A DNA stretch of 64,000 nucleotides from Bacteroidales bacterium. Lineage in GTDB: Bacteria; Bacteroidota; Bacteroidia; Bacteroidales; UBA932. Made by a program: the position numbers and the translations under genes. A model generated the notes under the pieces. The model saw only the letters and a list, made by a program, of their open reading frames with translations, was not told the origin of the DNA and ran no database searches. The stretch spans positions 1 through 64,000 of the forward strand of contig JAFYYW010000035.1 in the NCBI GenBank assembly GCA_017548985.1, given 5' to 3'. Shown piece by piece: positions 43,288-52,364 of this stretch (position 1 is its first letter; every line of letters starts with the position of its first letter).

Positions 43288-43302
43288 AAAGTGGTATATT
43301 TG
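43271..43302 (+). promoter_or_regulatory. Promoter for smpB-miaA-purE
   Basis: TTTC (43271-43274), 20 bases, TATATTTG (43295-43302): exact -7 box, one mismatch in the -33 box. It sits 19 bases before the smpB ATG and overlaps the divergent peptidase promoter. Confidence 0.75.
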
Positions 43303-43321
43303 TGAATCCTGTATAAGAGAT

Positions 43322-43777
43322 ATGGCGGCGAAAAAAGAACATAGGGTTGAGATAAGGAACAAGAAGGCCTCTTTTGACTATGAGTTCCTGGAGACTTTCG
43401 AGGCGGGAATAGTCCTGGTCGGCACGGAGATCAAATCCATCCGCATGGGAAAGGTCTCGCTGGTGGACTCGTTCTGCTATTTCGTCGGGAATGAGTTGTT
43501 TGTCAAGGGGATGAATGTCGCCAAGTATTTTTGGGGATCGTGGGGACAGCATGAGCCGCTCCGGGACCGCAAGTTGTTGTTGACGAAAAGGGAGTTGCGG
43601 CATCTTCACCAGGCTGTCAAAGAGAAAGGCCTCACGATCGTGGCCGTCAAGTTGTTCATCAATGATGAGGGCTTCGCGAAATTGGTGATAGCGTTGGCCC
43701 GTGGAAAGAAGTCTTTCGACAAAAGAGCGTCCATCAAGGAGAAAGATATCAGGCGGGAGATGGAGCGTGTGGACTGA
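43322..43777 (+). CDS. smpB: SsrA-binding protein SmpB
   Basis: A 151-residue RNA-binding protein that delivers tmRNA to stalled ribosomes. It shows the beta-barrel motifs IRNKKASFDYEFLETFEAG, VLVGTEIKSIRMGKVSLVDS and the C-terminal basic tail KSFDKRASIKEKDIRRE. I use the ATG at 43322 (MAAKKEHRV); the longer frame to 43244 would cover the promoter. The next gene, miaA, begins one base after the stop. Confidence 0.97.
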   Translation: MAAKKEHRVEIRNKKASFDYEFLETFEAGIVLVGTEIKSIRMGKVSLVDSFCYFVGNELFVKGMNVAKYFWGSWGQHEPLRDRKLLLTKRELRHLHQAVKEKGLTIVAVKLFINDEGFAKLVIALARGKKSFDKRASIKEKDIRREMERVD

Positions 43778-43778
43778 T

Positions 43779-44747
43779 ATGGCAAGAAACCGTCAGAACA
43801 AATTGCGGGAGGCTATCCCGATTCCTCCTCCGGCTCCCCTTCCGGATCCGGAAGTTATTGACGTGGAAGCCATTCTGAATGAGTATCTTTCCGGCGACAC
43901 TGATCTTATAGTCGTCCTCGGTCCAACCGCCTCCGGAAAAACGAGATACGCCGTCGACCTCGCTCACCGGCTCGGAAACTGCGAGATATTATCAGCTGAC
44001 TCCAGACAGGTTTACCGCGATATGACGATCGGGACGGGGAAGGATCTGGATGAATATAGGGATGTGCCGTACCATCTGATCGATATAGTGCCGGCAGGAA
44101 CCAGGTTTGACCTGTACCAATGGCAGGAAGCCTTCGAGAAGGCATACAAAGACATCAGGGAAAGAGGACGGATACCCATCCTTTGCGGAGGGACAGGCCT
44201 GTACATCGAAGCGGCCACCCGCGGATATTCCCTTCCTCAGGTTCCGCCAGATGAAGAGCTTCGGGCAGAGCTGGAACAATATGACATTCAAGAGCTTATC
44301 GAAAGACTCGCCGAACTCGGCCCGCTTCCCGGAGAGGGAGTCCTCCAAAGCAAGAGAAGGGTGATCCGGGCACTGGAAGTAGCCATGTACGAGAAAGATC
44401 ACTCCGTCCAGAAAAGCGACTTCCTTCCCAAAAAGCCATATTATATCGGAACACTTGTGAACAGGGAGGAAAGGAACGCCCGAATCGACGCCAGGCTGGA
44501 CGCCAGGCTCCAGGGCGGATTGATTGAAGAGGTCAAAGGCCTGCTGGAAAGCGGGATACGGCCGGAAGACCTGATGTACTACGGTCTTGAGTACAAATTT
44601 GTGACACAGCATGTGCTGGGAATCCTCTCTTATGAGGAGATGAGGTCGCTCCTGTCCAACGCCATCCACCAGTTCGCCAAACGTCAGATGACCTGGTTCC
44701 GGGGCATGGAGAAAGACGGTATCAGAATCCACTGGACAAATGTTTAA
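43779..44747 (+). CDS. miaA: tRNA dimethylallyltransferase
   Basis: A 322-residue enzyme adding an isopentenyl group to A37 of tRNAs reading UNN codons. The P-loop GPTASGKT is at 48-55, followed by SADSRQVYRDMTIGTGK and LCGGTGLYIEAA. Before the P-loop stands a 45-residue extension with a proline run (AIPIPPPAPLPDPE), absent from compact MiaA proteins, and the central insertion domain is short. Bacteroidota often carry two MiaA forms; this looks like the second, more divergent one. It follows smpB by one base and precedes purE by 12. Confidence 0.88.
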   Translation: MARNRQNKLREAIPIPPPAPLPDPEVIDVEAILNEYLSGDTDLIVVLGPTASGKTRYAVDLAHRLGNCEILSADSRQVYRDMTIGTGKDLDEYRDVPYHLIDIVPAGTRFDLYQWQEAFEKAYKDIRERGRIPILCGGTGLYIEAATRGYSLPQVPPDEELRAELEQYDIQELIERLAELGPLPGEGVLQSKRRVIRALEVAMYEKDHSVQKSDFLPKKPYYIGTLVNREERNARIDARLDARLQGGLIEEVKGLLESGIRPEDLMYYGLEYKFVTQHVLGILSYEEMRSLLSNAIHQFAKRQMTWFRGMEKDGIRIHWTNV

Positions 44748-44759
44748 ATATTCATAATC

Positions 44760-45227
44760 ATGAAAGTCGCTATCATAATGGGGTCCACAAGCGACCTCGA
44801 GGTAATGTCCGGAGCTTTCGGCATACTTGATGATTTCGGAATCGGGTACGAGAAAAGGGTCATTAGCGCCCACCGGACTCCCGACCTTATGTTTGAATAT
44901 ACCAAAGCCCTGAAAGACAGAGGCTTTGGAGTCGTGATAGCCGGCGCTGGAGGCGCCGCCCACCTGGCTGGAGTCGCCGCGGGACTCACCACACTGCCCG
45001 TTATCGCCGTACCTATGGCCACCAAGAACCTCGGCGGCCTCGACTCACTTCTCTCGATGGTGCAGATGCCCACCGGAATTCCCGTGGCGACAGTGGCCAT
45101 TGGTGGAGCCAAGAACGCCGCCATCCTGGCCGCTGAGATACTCGCCCTTGGCGACAAGGCGATTTCCGACAAACTGGACGCTTATCGCGAGGACCAGGCC
45201 GAGAAAATCCGTAACACAATCATTTAG
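44760..45227 (+). CDS. purE: 5-(carboxyamino)imidazole ribonucleotide mutase
   Basis: A 155-residue enzyme of purine synthesis, converting N5-CAIR to CAIR. It has IIMGSTSDLEVM at the start, ISAHRTPD with the catalytic histidine, AGAGGAAHLAGV, and LLSMVQMPTGIPVATVAIG. The short form is the class I mutase. It is in one transcript with smpB and miaA and is followed after 2 bases by a secreted protein gene. Confidence 0.96.
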   Translation: MKVAIIMGSTSDLEVMSGAFGILDDFGIGYEKRVISAHRTPDLMFEYTKALKDRGFGVVIAGAGGAAHLAGVAAGLTTLPVIAVPMATKNLGGLDSLLSMVQMPTGIPVATVAIGGAKNAAILAAEILALGDKAISDKLDAYREDQAEKIRNTII

Positions 45228-45229
45228 CC

Positions 45230-46231
45230 ATGAGAACCTTGGCCCTGATCTTGGGGTCGCTGCTTCTGATAGCCGCGGCCGCCTCCGCCCAGAGTGTGGT
45301 GACTCTCCAGCCTGCGGGAGAAGATGGGAAGTACACGATCGAGACCTCTGTGAACGGTGTCGGAGTCCGCACCTACTACACCGAGGAGAACTGGTTCGTG
45401 AGCATGTCCACTACCACTTACCTGTTCCTCTACGAGAACGGTTACATCCACGATGAGGATGTCAAAGGAATCACTACCCTGAAATTGCCTGACGGGTCCA
45501 GCTCAAAAGGAGCCGCTTTTGTCATCAAGAGGCTAAAGATCGGGGATCATGTCCTGGTGACGGACATCCCTGCCTTTGTCGTGAGCAAACAGACCGTCCC
45601 GCTTATAATTGGAAGCTCGGCTTTCGAAAGCCTGGGAGAAGTCACACGGGAAGGGGAAAAAATCGTTATCGGCGACCTTGAGAACATAGAGTCCATCGCG
45701 GAAGTCATTGATCCTGTGGATAGTTTGAGGGCAGCGGCCCAGAGCCATCTCGAGGCTGAGGAATATGGTGAGGCCGTCTCTTGCTTCTCGTCCTTAAAGG
45801 AAAAGGGAGCTTTGAATATGCTCTCGGAATACCAGTACGCCGTGTTGCTGAACCTGCTCGGAAGGGATAAGGAGAATGTCGCGGTCTCCCTGGACTGGCT
45901 GGCGGAAAACGAGGGTAAATCCATCACTATGGATTATTGGATACACAACGGTCTGGGAGCCTCATACGCGAGACTCGGAGACAATGCCAAGGCGATAGAA
46001 AATCTGGAGAAAGCGGTCGAGGCATACTATAAACTGTTCAACACCTCGGAAAAAAGTATTAAGGCCGGAAACTTCAAAGATGACAACTTGGGCTCGACCC
46101 TTTACAGGCTTGGAAGGCTATATGCCTCCGAAGGCAAGGTAAGGATGACCGAAGCCAATTGCGCCCTGGCAGCCAAATGCGGTTACCAGAGCGCCATCGA
46201 TTTCTGCGACCAGTACAAGATCAAGTACTGA
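45230..46231 (+). CDS. Secreted retropepsin-like protein with lost catalytic triad, fused to TPR repeats
   Basis: A 333-residue exported protein (signal peptide ending ASAQ at residue 21). Residues about 30-145 follow the pattern of Bacteroidota retropepsin-like aspartic proteases: a VSMSTTTYLFLYENGYI helix, LPDGSSSKG flap-type hairpin, LKIGDHVLVTDIPAFVV, and the ending PLIIGSSAFESLG. Where these enzymes have DTGA, this protein has TEEN at residues 51-54, so it should be inactive. Residues about 165-330 are TPR helices (GLGASYARLGDNAKAIENLE). A binding or scaffold role is more likely than proteolysis. The gene ends 11 bases inside the convergent regulator gene. Confidence 0.65.
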   Translation: MRTLALILGSLLLIAAAASAQSVVTLQPAGEDGKYTIETSVNGVGVRTYYTEENWFVSMSTTTYLFLYENGYIHDEDVKGITTLKLPDGSSSKGAAFVIKRLKIGDHVLVTDIPAFVVSKQTVPLIIGSSAFESLGEVTREGEKIVIGDLENIESIAEVIDPVDSLRAAAQSHLEAEEYGEAVSCFSSLKEKGALNMLSEYQYAVLLNLLGRDKENVAVSLDWLAENEGKSITMDYWIHNGLGASYARLGDNAKAIENLEKAVEAYYKLFNTSEKSIKAGNFKDDNLGSTLYRLGRLYASEGKVRMTEANCALAAKCGYQSAIDFCDQYKIKY

Positions 46232-46505
46232 TATATTCTTTCAAAGCGTCAATGTACTTCCGGAAGGCTTCAAGGCCTTCGGGAGTGATTCGGCAGGTGG
46301 TTCGGGGCATCTTGCCTTTGAAGCCCTTCTCCACCGTGATGTAGCCGGCGGCGGTAAGTTTGTCGATCTGCACGCTGAGGTTTCCCGAGGTAGCTTGTGT
46401 CTGCTTCTTGAGGTAGGTGAAGTCGGCTTCATCGACCCCTGCCAGGATGGACATGACGGCCAGCCGGAGCTCTGAATGCAGGATCGGGTCGAGTTTGGGA
46501 AACAT
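46221..46505 (-). CDS. Winged-helix transcriptional regulator
   Basis: A 94-residue single-domain DNA-binding protein. SELRLAVMSIL, TYLKKQTQATSGNLSVQIDKL and the wing AAGYITVEKGFKGKMPRTTC form the winged-helix pattern of the small ArsR/MarR-like group (HTH_34 type), ending with a dimerisation helix. No effector domain is present. It lies 3 bases after the membrane protein gene, a pairing in which the regulator commonly controls its own operon. Its end overlaps the convergent retropepsin-TPR gene. Confidence 0.85.
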   Translation of the reverse strand: MFPKLDPILHSELRLAVMSILAGVDEADFTYLKKQTQATSGNLSVQIDKLTAAGYITVEKGFKGKMPRTTCRITPEGLEAFRKYIDALKEYIST

Positions 46506-46508
46506 AGG

Positions 46509-47129
46509 CTACTTGTACTGATATTTGACAATCAAACCCGTGACGGCCAGGACTATTCCCGCGAAAGTGAAGATGAGCATCTGCTCCTTCTCGGCGCCGG
46601 TGATAAAATAGATGGCCACACCGCCAATGCCGGTAATCCACCCGGCTATCTTGATCACCCAGTTCTTCAGGACAACGCCGCTGATGGTCTCGGCCAGTCC
46701 GAAAATAAGGACAATCAAAGGAGTAAGGCTGACCGAGACGATAATAACCGCCAAGGCGTTATCTTTACCCAAAAGACCGAAAAGCAGGCAGAACAGGGCT
46801 ACCGAGCAGGCAAACACTCCGAACGCGCTCCATATACCGCCGTTGACCCGGCTGATGAAATTCTCGGCGCGGACGGTAGCCTCCCGGCTTTTAATCAAAT
46901 AGGAAAGCGCGAAGCCGATAAGCGGCAGGCCAAACCAGAGATTATTCCAGGCAGCCTTGCCGGTGGTCTTCCAAAGGAAATACACCAAAAGTGAGAAAAC
47001 AGCAAGCAAGATTCCCCACATCATAAAGAATTTCCCGCTGTTACGGACAATCTCCTTGCGGTTGTTATTCAAGGTCTCGGTGATGATGGCGAGGCTCTCA
47101 TTCGCCGTCATTTCATTGTTTTGTTCCAT
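46509..47129 (-). CDS. Hypothetical inner-membrane protein
   Basis: A 206-residue protein with a soluble N-terminal helix of about 35 residues (NESLAIITETLNNNRKEIV) and six hydrophobic segments, paired two by two: FFMMWGILLAVFSLLVYFLW, FGLPLIGFALSYL, IWSAFGVFACSVALFCLLFG, ALAVIIVSVSLTPLIVLIFG, IKIAGWITGIGGVAIYFI and MLIFTFAGIVLAVTGLIV. No family or transport motif is recognised. It is the first gene of a two-gene operon with the winged-helix regulator, behind an exact promoter at 47195-47226. Confidence 0.75.
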   Translation of the reverse strand: MEQNNEMTANESLAIITETLNNNRKEIVRNSGKFFMMWGILLAVFSLLVYFLWKTTGKAAWNNLWFGLPLIGFALSYLIKSREATVRAENFISRVNGGIWSAFGVFACSVALFCLLFGLLGKDNALAVIIVSVSLTPLIVLIFGLAETISGVVLKNWVIKIAGWITGIGGVAIYFITGAEKEQMLIFTFAGIVLAVTGLIVKYQYK

Positions 47130-47194
47130 AATATCAATTATTTACATTGTTTTTTGAGCCAAGCGAGGCTGCGCATACCACCTTAACTCTGGTG

Positions 47195-47226
47195 CAAATA
47201 TAAATAAGTTTATATTATAAACCAAA
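47195..47226 (-). promoter_or_regulatory. Promoter for the membrane protein/regulator operon
   Basis: On the minus strand TTTG (47223-47226), 20 bases, TATATTTG (47195-47202): a perfect fit to the Bacteroidota consensus. The leader before ATG 47129 is about 60 bases. Confidence 0.85.
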
Positions 47227-47254
47227 TTATTTTGTAAATATTTTCCTTATTTTT

Positions 47255-49513
47255 TTACAGGACATTGTGAACCTCCCAAAAACGGGCCTTCTTAACCTTG
47301 AAACTGCCAGTGGCCCGGATATCCTCAACTGAGGATCCGAAATGAACCTGGTATTTTCCGGCCGCGGTCTCCCACGCTGAGACAGCCTCGTTGAAAGACG
47401 CCAGATCGAATGCGGGTACAGTGAAAGACAAAGATTGTGACTCCCCGGGAGCCAGCGATTTGGTCTTTCCGAAAGCCTTAAGCTCACGGGAGGGCTTCTC
47501 CAAACCGCCGGAAGGCGCTGACACATAGACCTCAACGACTTCCTTGCCTGCGACGGACCCCGTGTTTGTCACTGTAACGCTCGCCGTGAAACCGTCAGCG
47601 GTCGCCTTGACAACCGGCTTGGAATATTGGAAAGTAGTGTAACTCAATCCGTAACCGAAAGGATAGGATACCGGAACCTCACGGGTCGTGAAATGGCGGT
47701 AACCCACCCATATTCCTTCGGCATATTCAGTGTAATCGATATTCTTCCTCAGGCCTTCCTCCGACTCACCTCTCTGGGGGAAGGCGGGGAAATTAGCGCT
47801 TGACGGATGGTCAAGAGCGTCAACCGGGAAAGTCATCGTGAGCTTTCCGGAAGGGTTGACCTTCCCGGTCAGAACATCAGCGACAGCATAGGCGCCCTCT
47901 TGTCCGGGCTGCCAAGGCAGCAAGATCGCATCGACCAGGTTTTTCCAAGAGACTGACTCGATGACTCCACCGATATTCAGAATCACGACAACCTTTTTGC
48001 CTTTAGCATGGTACTCGTCCGAAACCAGGCGGATCAGCTTGCGATCTCTAGCGGTAAGCTCGTAGTCATCAATCATGGAACGATCATTCCCCTCTCCAGC
48101 ATCCCGGCTTATAACTACGATAGCCACATCAGCCTCAGCAGCCTGCTGAGGCAACTGGTTTAGAGGCACATCCGGCTCCGACACTTTTTTTCCGTAACCC
48201 CATGATTCATACATCAGCCAATCCATTGCCCCAGCCACACGCTTAGTGGCGTGATCCAACTCGACATAAGCCTTGTAATAACCAGCCAAGTCCTGGTTCA
48301 ACTCGAAGCCGGCATCTGTCAGGCTCTCTCTCATATTGGCGACATGCTTCGCGACCACATGACCGGAACCGATTCCTACGGCCACGAAATCCTCCGAGCC
48401 GACTCCATATACCGCCAGTTTCGCCCCTGCTCGCAAAGGCAGGGTTCCTCCTTCATTCTTGAGCATCACGATTGATTCTCCTGCCACCTTCCTGGCTAGC
48501 TCAGCATGAGACTTCAGATCAGGATCATTCGAGAATTTATATTCCTGAAAACGTGGAGTCGAGACGATGTATCGGAGGACATGGCGAGCATTCCTCTCAA
48601 GTTCAGCTCTAGTGATAGTGCCTTTCTTTACAGCGTCGAGCATACGCTCAAGCTCTTCCTCATTACCGGGTTGCATCAGATCGCACCCGGCCTTCGCCGC
48701 CTTGACCGTTCCTTCCTTGGCACCATGATCGGTCAGCACAACTCCGTCATAGCCCCACTCGTCACGGAGGACAGTGGTCAGTAAATCGAATGACTGTTGC
48801 ACATATTCGCCATTGAGCTTGTTATAGGAGGCCATCAAGGCACCGGGATGTCCCTCTTTTATGGCTATCTCAAAATTCTTGAGATATATCTCCCGAAGGG
48901 CCCTCTGGTCTATTCTAGCATCGTTCTCAGTGCGATTAGTCTCTTGATTATTAGCGGCATAATGCTTCACGGTAGCTGTCACACCGTTGTTTTGGATTCC
49001 CCTGACATAAGCGGCGGCCATCCTTCCGGACAAAACCGGATCCTCCGAGAAATACTCGAAATTACGGCCGCAGAGTGGACTACGGTGGATATTCATGCCA
49101 GGACCCAGAAACATGTCCACTCCATATTCATGAACCTCATCACCCATCGCGCCGGCCATCAGTTCCATAAGGTCAGGATCCCATGAGCTGGCAGACAGAG
49201 TGCCGACAGGAAAAGCGGTACAGTAGAAAGTATCGTCAGAGTTGTCCCTTAAAGGATAGAAATGAAGTCCGGCGGGACCGTCACAGGATATGGTCGCAGG
49301 TATCCCCAGACGAGGAATACCTCTCACTCCTGCCGCGGTGCCCTCAAAGAAATAAAACTCAGGTTCTTTCGACCCCACGAGCAAAGACGCGATCTCCTCG
49401 TCGGTCATAGCTTTAACAATCTCCTCAATGTTATCCGGACGCAATCTAAGCTGGCCGAAAGACATGACCGCCACCAAAGACATGGCTATGACTGATAATA
49501 CTTTCTTAATCAT
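47255..49513 (-). CDS. Glycoside hydrolase family 3 enzyme
   Basis: A 752-residue exported protein (signal peptide MIKKVLSVIAMSLVAVMSFGQ). The N-terminal barrel includes FLGPGMNIHRSPLCGRNFEY, KHYAANNQE and GYDGVVLTDHGAKEG with the nucleophile aspartate; the second domain follows (ISRDAGEGNDR likely with the acid/base glutamate); a fibronectin-III-like domain ends the protein. GH3 enzymes here are usually beta-glucosidases or beta-xylosidases. The frame to 49549 would add twelve residues before the signal; ATG 49513 is better. It is the last gene of a LacI-GH140-like-GH3 operon, 14 bases after its neighbour. Confidence 0.93.
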   Translation of the reverse strand: MIKKVLSVIAMSLVAVMSFGQLRLRPDNIEEIVKAMTDEEIASLLVGSKEPEFYFFEGTAAGVRGIPRLGIPATISCDGPAGLHFYPLRDNSDDTFYCTAFPVGTLSASSWDPDLMELMAGAMGDEVHEYGVDMFLGPGMNIHRSPLCGRNFEYFSEDPVLSGRMAAAYVRGIQNNGVTATVKHYAANNQETNRTENDARIDQRALREIYLKNFEIAIKEGHPGALMASYNKLNGEYVQQSFDLLTTVLRDEWGYDGVVLTDHGAKEGTVKAAKAGCDLMQPGNEEELERMLDAVKKGTITRAELERNARHVLRYIVSTPRFQEYKFSNDPDLKSHAELARKVAGESIVMLKNEGGTLPLRAGAKLAVYGVGSEDFVAVGIGSGHVVAKHVANMRESLTDAGFELNQDLAGYYKAYVELDHATKRVAGAMDWLMYESWGYGKKVSEPDVPLNQLPQQAAEADVAIVVISRDAGEGNDRSMIDDYELTARDRKLIRLVSDEYHAKGKKVVVILNIGGVIESVSWKNLVDAILLPWQPGQEGAYAVADVLTGKVNPSGKLTMTFPVDALDHPSSANFPAFPQRGESEEGLRKNIDYTEYAEGIWVGYRHFTTREVPVSYPFGYGLSYTTFQYSKPVVKATADGFTASVTVTNTGSVAGKEVVEVYVSAPSGGLEKPSRELKAFGKTKSLAPGESQSLSFTVPAFDLASFNEAVSAWETAAGKYQVHFGSSVEDIRATGSFKVKKARFWEVHNVL

Positions 49514-49527
49514 ATTGTTTACGAATA

Positions 49528-51255
49528 CTATCTGATCATCAATACCCAATCCTCAAAGTCCGGCTTTTCCGGCAGGACGAGCCTTCCTTCTTCGCTTGAG
49601 GTCAAATTGACCGGATTGCTCCATTCCCCCGAACGAGGATTATACCAGGAAAGCCGGAAAGTATTCCCCGCCTGAATATCAGTTATTTCCCCAGTGGTTG
49701 TCTCTTTGGAGAAGAAATATAAAACATGGGTATCGGACGTTCGGGCATAGACGTATCCGGAGGCATCGGCTTTAAAAGCCTCCTCATCGTTAAGAACAGG
49801 AGTGAGGTTCCACCAGTCGAAAGACTCCATGAACGAGCGAAGATATCCCATCTGGATAGCGCTGGGATATTCAATGGATTCGGACCATGGCTTCATCTTG
49901 TCGGCGGGGGTAATATGTTCAACACCATCGAATGACTCTGTATTCACATCATAATCACTTCTGTAGAGCCATATATCAATAGCCCCATAGCCATAGCCGA
50001 AGAAACCGGAGAGGAAGGATATCCATCCCTGGACCCTTGAGCCGAAATCCTTTGTCCAGAGCCCGCAATAGCGTCCCTCATAATTGACTGCCGGACGGGA
50101 AGATTCCCAATAATCCCGGACAAGTCCCGGATCCACAGGCCCGGTAAGCGAAGGACTCCATTGAGCTGCCCACCAGTTGTGTCCCGTCCGTTTAGCCACT
50201 TCCTCGGAGCGGAAAACGGAGGCACCGTCCCCATCTCTGTCAGAAGCTCCCGTTCCTTTCCCGGAAACCGTTGTGTACCAGGAGTTTTCCTGATGTCCGG
50301 AAAGAGGGTGGGAATAACAATCATATTTATGGATATATTCCGCGACTTTCACCCAAGGATTATTGGTGAAATCATATGCCGGCTGGTCTCCCCTTTCGCT
50401 ATAGAAATCGTTGTCAATCTCTTGCGCGAGGGTCCAAATCACAGGGAAAGCGCCGAAACGGGCCACCCAGTCACGGGAAATCGTCCGCAATGCATCGCCG
50501 TTGGCCGCCAATTCCGCTCTCATCGAGCTGGCGAAGAAAAACTCCGCGTTGGCATGTACAAGTCCCGCCCCGGCGATGTATTTGTAATACTTGTCCGCGG
50601 CTCGCAATCCGGGGATATCCACAGAGTCCACCTTTCCATCGGACAGGTTGAAACTCGCTCCCAGCGGCTCGCTCTGATAAACGGTGAACCCCTGCTCAGC
50701 CCTCCTGTCAACTATATACTTGAAATGGGACTCGGCGCCGGTGTTCCCCGCGTTCGGACCGGGAGCGTCGAACTCCTCCAAGTACATTCCCCAATGCGTG
50801 TCACCAAGGTAAAAAAACGGGGTTCCATCGGCGTAGGACATATATTTCCTGCCAGGCTCGACCTTCACGAAACCATGTTGATAGACAGGAAGATTCCCAT
50901 CATATTTCTCACATGTGAAACGTCCTTTGAGCCCGTCGAGGGAAGAGTCTTGCGGGCATACGCTCCTCCATTTCCATTTTCCTTCCACCGTGGGGGCGAA
51001 ACGGACAAGGAACTCATTCCCGCCATCCCAGAAAGCCGGACGTACAAGTGTCACGCCGGTTTTGGGATGGGTGAAGGAAACATCCAGCGATACCTTTTCG
51101 GAACCACCTGGATTATAGTCAGTTGATGACTCGAACCGAAGTTCGGTCATAATCCATGTTTGAATATTATCACCGTCCAGACTGTGATAGGGACGGCAAC
51201 CTGCTAGTAAGAGTAAGAAAGAAATGCCGACAACACTGAAAATCTCGCGCCTCAT
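49528..51255 (-). CDS. DUF5060/DUF4038 (GH140-like) glycoside hydrolase lipoprotein
   Basis: A 575-residue lipoprotein (lipobox LLAGC at about residue 19). Residues about 30-115 form a DUF5060 beta-sandwich; the barrel that follows has FFYLGDTHWGMYLEEF, RAEQGFTVYQSEPLG and WTLAQEIDNDF, a DUF4038 pattern whose glutamate is a likely catalytic residue. The best-known relative is GH140, the apiosidase of rhamnogalacturonan II degradation, but related groups act on other sugars. It lies between the LacI regulator (13 bases upstream) and the GH3 gene (14 bases downstream). Substrate unproven. Confidence 0.8.
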   Translation of the reverse strand: MRREIFSVVGISFLLLLAGCRPYHSLDGDNIQTWIMTELRFESSTDYNPGGSEKVSLDVSFTHPKTGVTLVRPAFWDGGNEFLVRFAPTVEGKWKWRSVCPQDSSLDGLKGRFTCEKYDGNLPVYQHGFVKVEPGRKYMSYADGTPFFYLGDTHWGMYLEEFDAPGPNAGNTGAESHFKYIVDRRAEQGFTVYQSEPLGASFNLSDGKVDSVDIPGLRAADKYYKYIAGAGLVHANAEFFFASSMRAELAANGDALRTISRDWVARFGAFPVIWTLAQEIDNDFYSERGDQPAYDFTNNPWVKVAEYIHKYDCYSHPLSGHQENSWYTTVSGKGTGASDRDGDGASVFRSEEVAKRTGHNWWAAQWSPSLTGPVDPGLVRDYWESSRPAVNYEGRYCGLWTKDFGSRVQGWISFLSGFFGYGYGAIDIWLYRSDYDVNTESFDGVEHITPADKMKPWSESIEYPSAIQMGYLRSFMESFDWWNLTPVLNDEEAFKADASGYVYARTSDTHVLYFFSKETTTGEITDIQAGNTFRLSWYNPRSGEWSNPVNLTSSEEGRLVLPEKPDFEDWVLMIR

Positions 51256-51268
51256 TAACAACGTGTTA

Positions 51269-52321
51269 TCAGAATATAGCTTCGGTAGGATCGACGCCAA
51301 ATCGGCCACCGAGAATGAGTTTGGCCTTCAGAGTCACATTTCTCTCTTCCTGATCGACCGTGCCGTCTATCATCTTCCGCATCAAGGCGAAAGCCTTGTC
51401 AGCGATCTCTGAAATCGGCTGGACGACATGGGGAATCACAGGCTTGCTGATGTCATAGGTGTCACTCTCATCGAAGCACACGAATGAGAAATTCTTGGGG
51501 AAGTTGAGACCCAGGACATTAAGTGCGTTGAAACCGTACATCGCCAGCTTTTTTGTGGGGAGGATGAACGCCTCGGCGCCGCGCTTGGAGGCATCCCGGA
51601 ATATCTCTATCACACCCTTCTTGGCGAGATCAGCGTCATACTCGATCCTGTGGAGCTTGATCTCATCTTTCAAGCCGGCGTCCTCCATGGCCTTGGAGTA
51701 ACCATATTCCCTGTCAGTCAAACTGGTGACTCCAAGTTTGTAGGAAATCATCTCTATCTTGCCGAAACCTTGATGGAAGAGATACTTGGTGGCGATCACT
51801 CCCGCATCCACGTTATCCACAAGCACTCTGCCGAAATCGGTTCCAGGCAAATCCCTGTCGATCAGCACAGTGGGGATACCAATGCTGGTCGCCCTCTCAA
51901 GAGCTTTTTCCCCGCCAAGGCAAGGGGCCACGATCAAACCTTCGACATTGTAGCCGACCATCGTCTCGACCAGATGGGCAAGCTTGTCAGGATTCTCCTC
52001 AGAGGAGGCGAAGATCACAGTGTAACCATCCTTGTAGGCGATATTCTCGATTTTACGGCAGATCTCAGCGAATAGGGGGTTGGCCAGATCCGACACGATA
52101 ACGGCGATAGAATGGGACCTTCCGCTTCTGAGCGAAGCGGCGGCGTTATTACGCCTGTATCCCAGCCTTTTCGCGACTTCAAGCACCCGGGCCGCGGTGT
52201 TTGGATTGACCGGGCAATCAAGCCGGCCATCCTTTCCCATCTTGGCGTTCATCACGAACGAAACGAGGGTGACAGACACACCAGCTTCACGGGCGACGTC
52301 TCTAATTGTGACTTTTTTCAT
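51269..52321 (-). CDS. LacI-family transcriptional regulator
   Basis: A 350-residue repressor-type regulator. The DNA-binding head is [20 protein letters not shown], with a lengthened loop before helix 3 ([19 protein letters not shown]), a Bacteroidota variant, and a hinge [12 protein letters not shown]. Residues about 65-345 are a sugar-binding-protein-like sensor domain. It is the first gene of the operon with the GH140-like and GH3 enzymes, so it probably controls them in response to a sugar they release. No clear promoter box was found in the 43 bases between it and hppA. Confidence 0.92.
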   Translation of the reverse strand: MKKVTIRDVAREAGVSVTLVSFVMNAKMGKDGRLDCPVNPNTAARVLEVAKRLGYRRNNAAASLRSGRSHSIAVIVSDLANPLFAEICRKIENIAYKDGYTVIFASSEENPDKLAHLVETMVGYNVEGLIVAPCLGGEKALERATSIGIPTVLIDRDLPGTDFGRVLVDNVDAGVIATKYLFHQGFGKIEMISYKLGVTSLTDREYGYSKAMEDAGLKDEIKLHRIEYDADLAKKGVIEIFRDASKRGAEAFILPTKKLAMYGFNALNVLGLNFPKNFSFVCFDESDTYDISKPVIPHVVQPISEIADKAFALMRKMIDGTVDQEERNVTLKAKLILGGRFGVDPTEAIF

Positions 52322-52364
52322 CTTTTCGTTTTATCTATTTGGTTCGTATTAAGATTATTTGTGA

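Noticed and set aside
52125..52140. GAGCGAAGCGG, similar to the mini-repeat core
   Set aside because: It encodes the canonical LacI hinge residues on the other strand, so it is native sequence and not an insertion.
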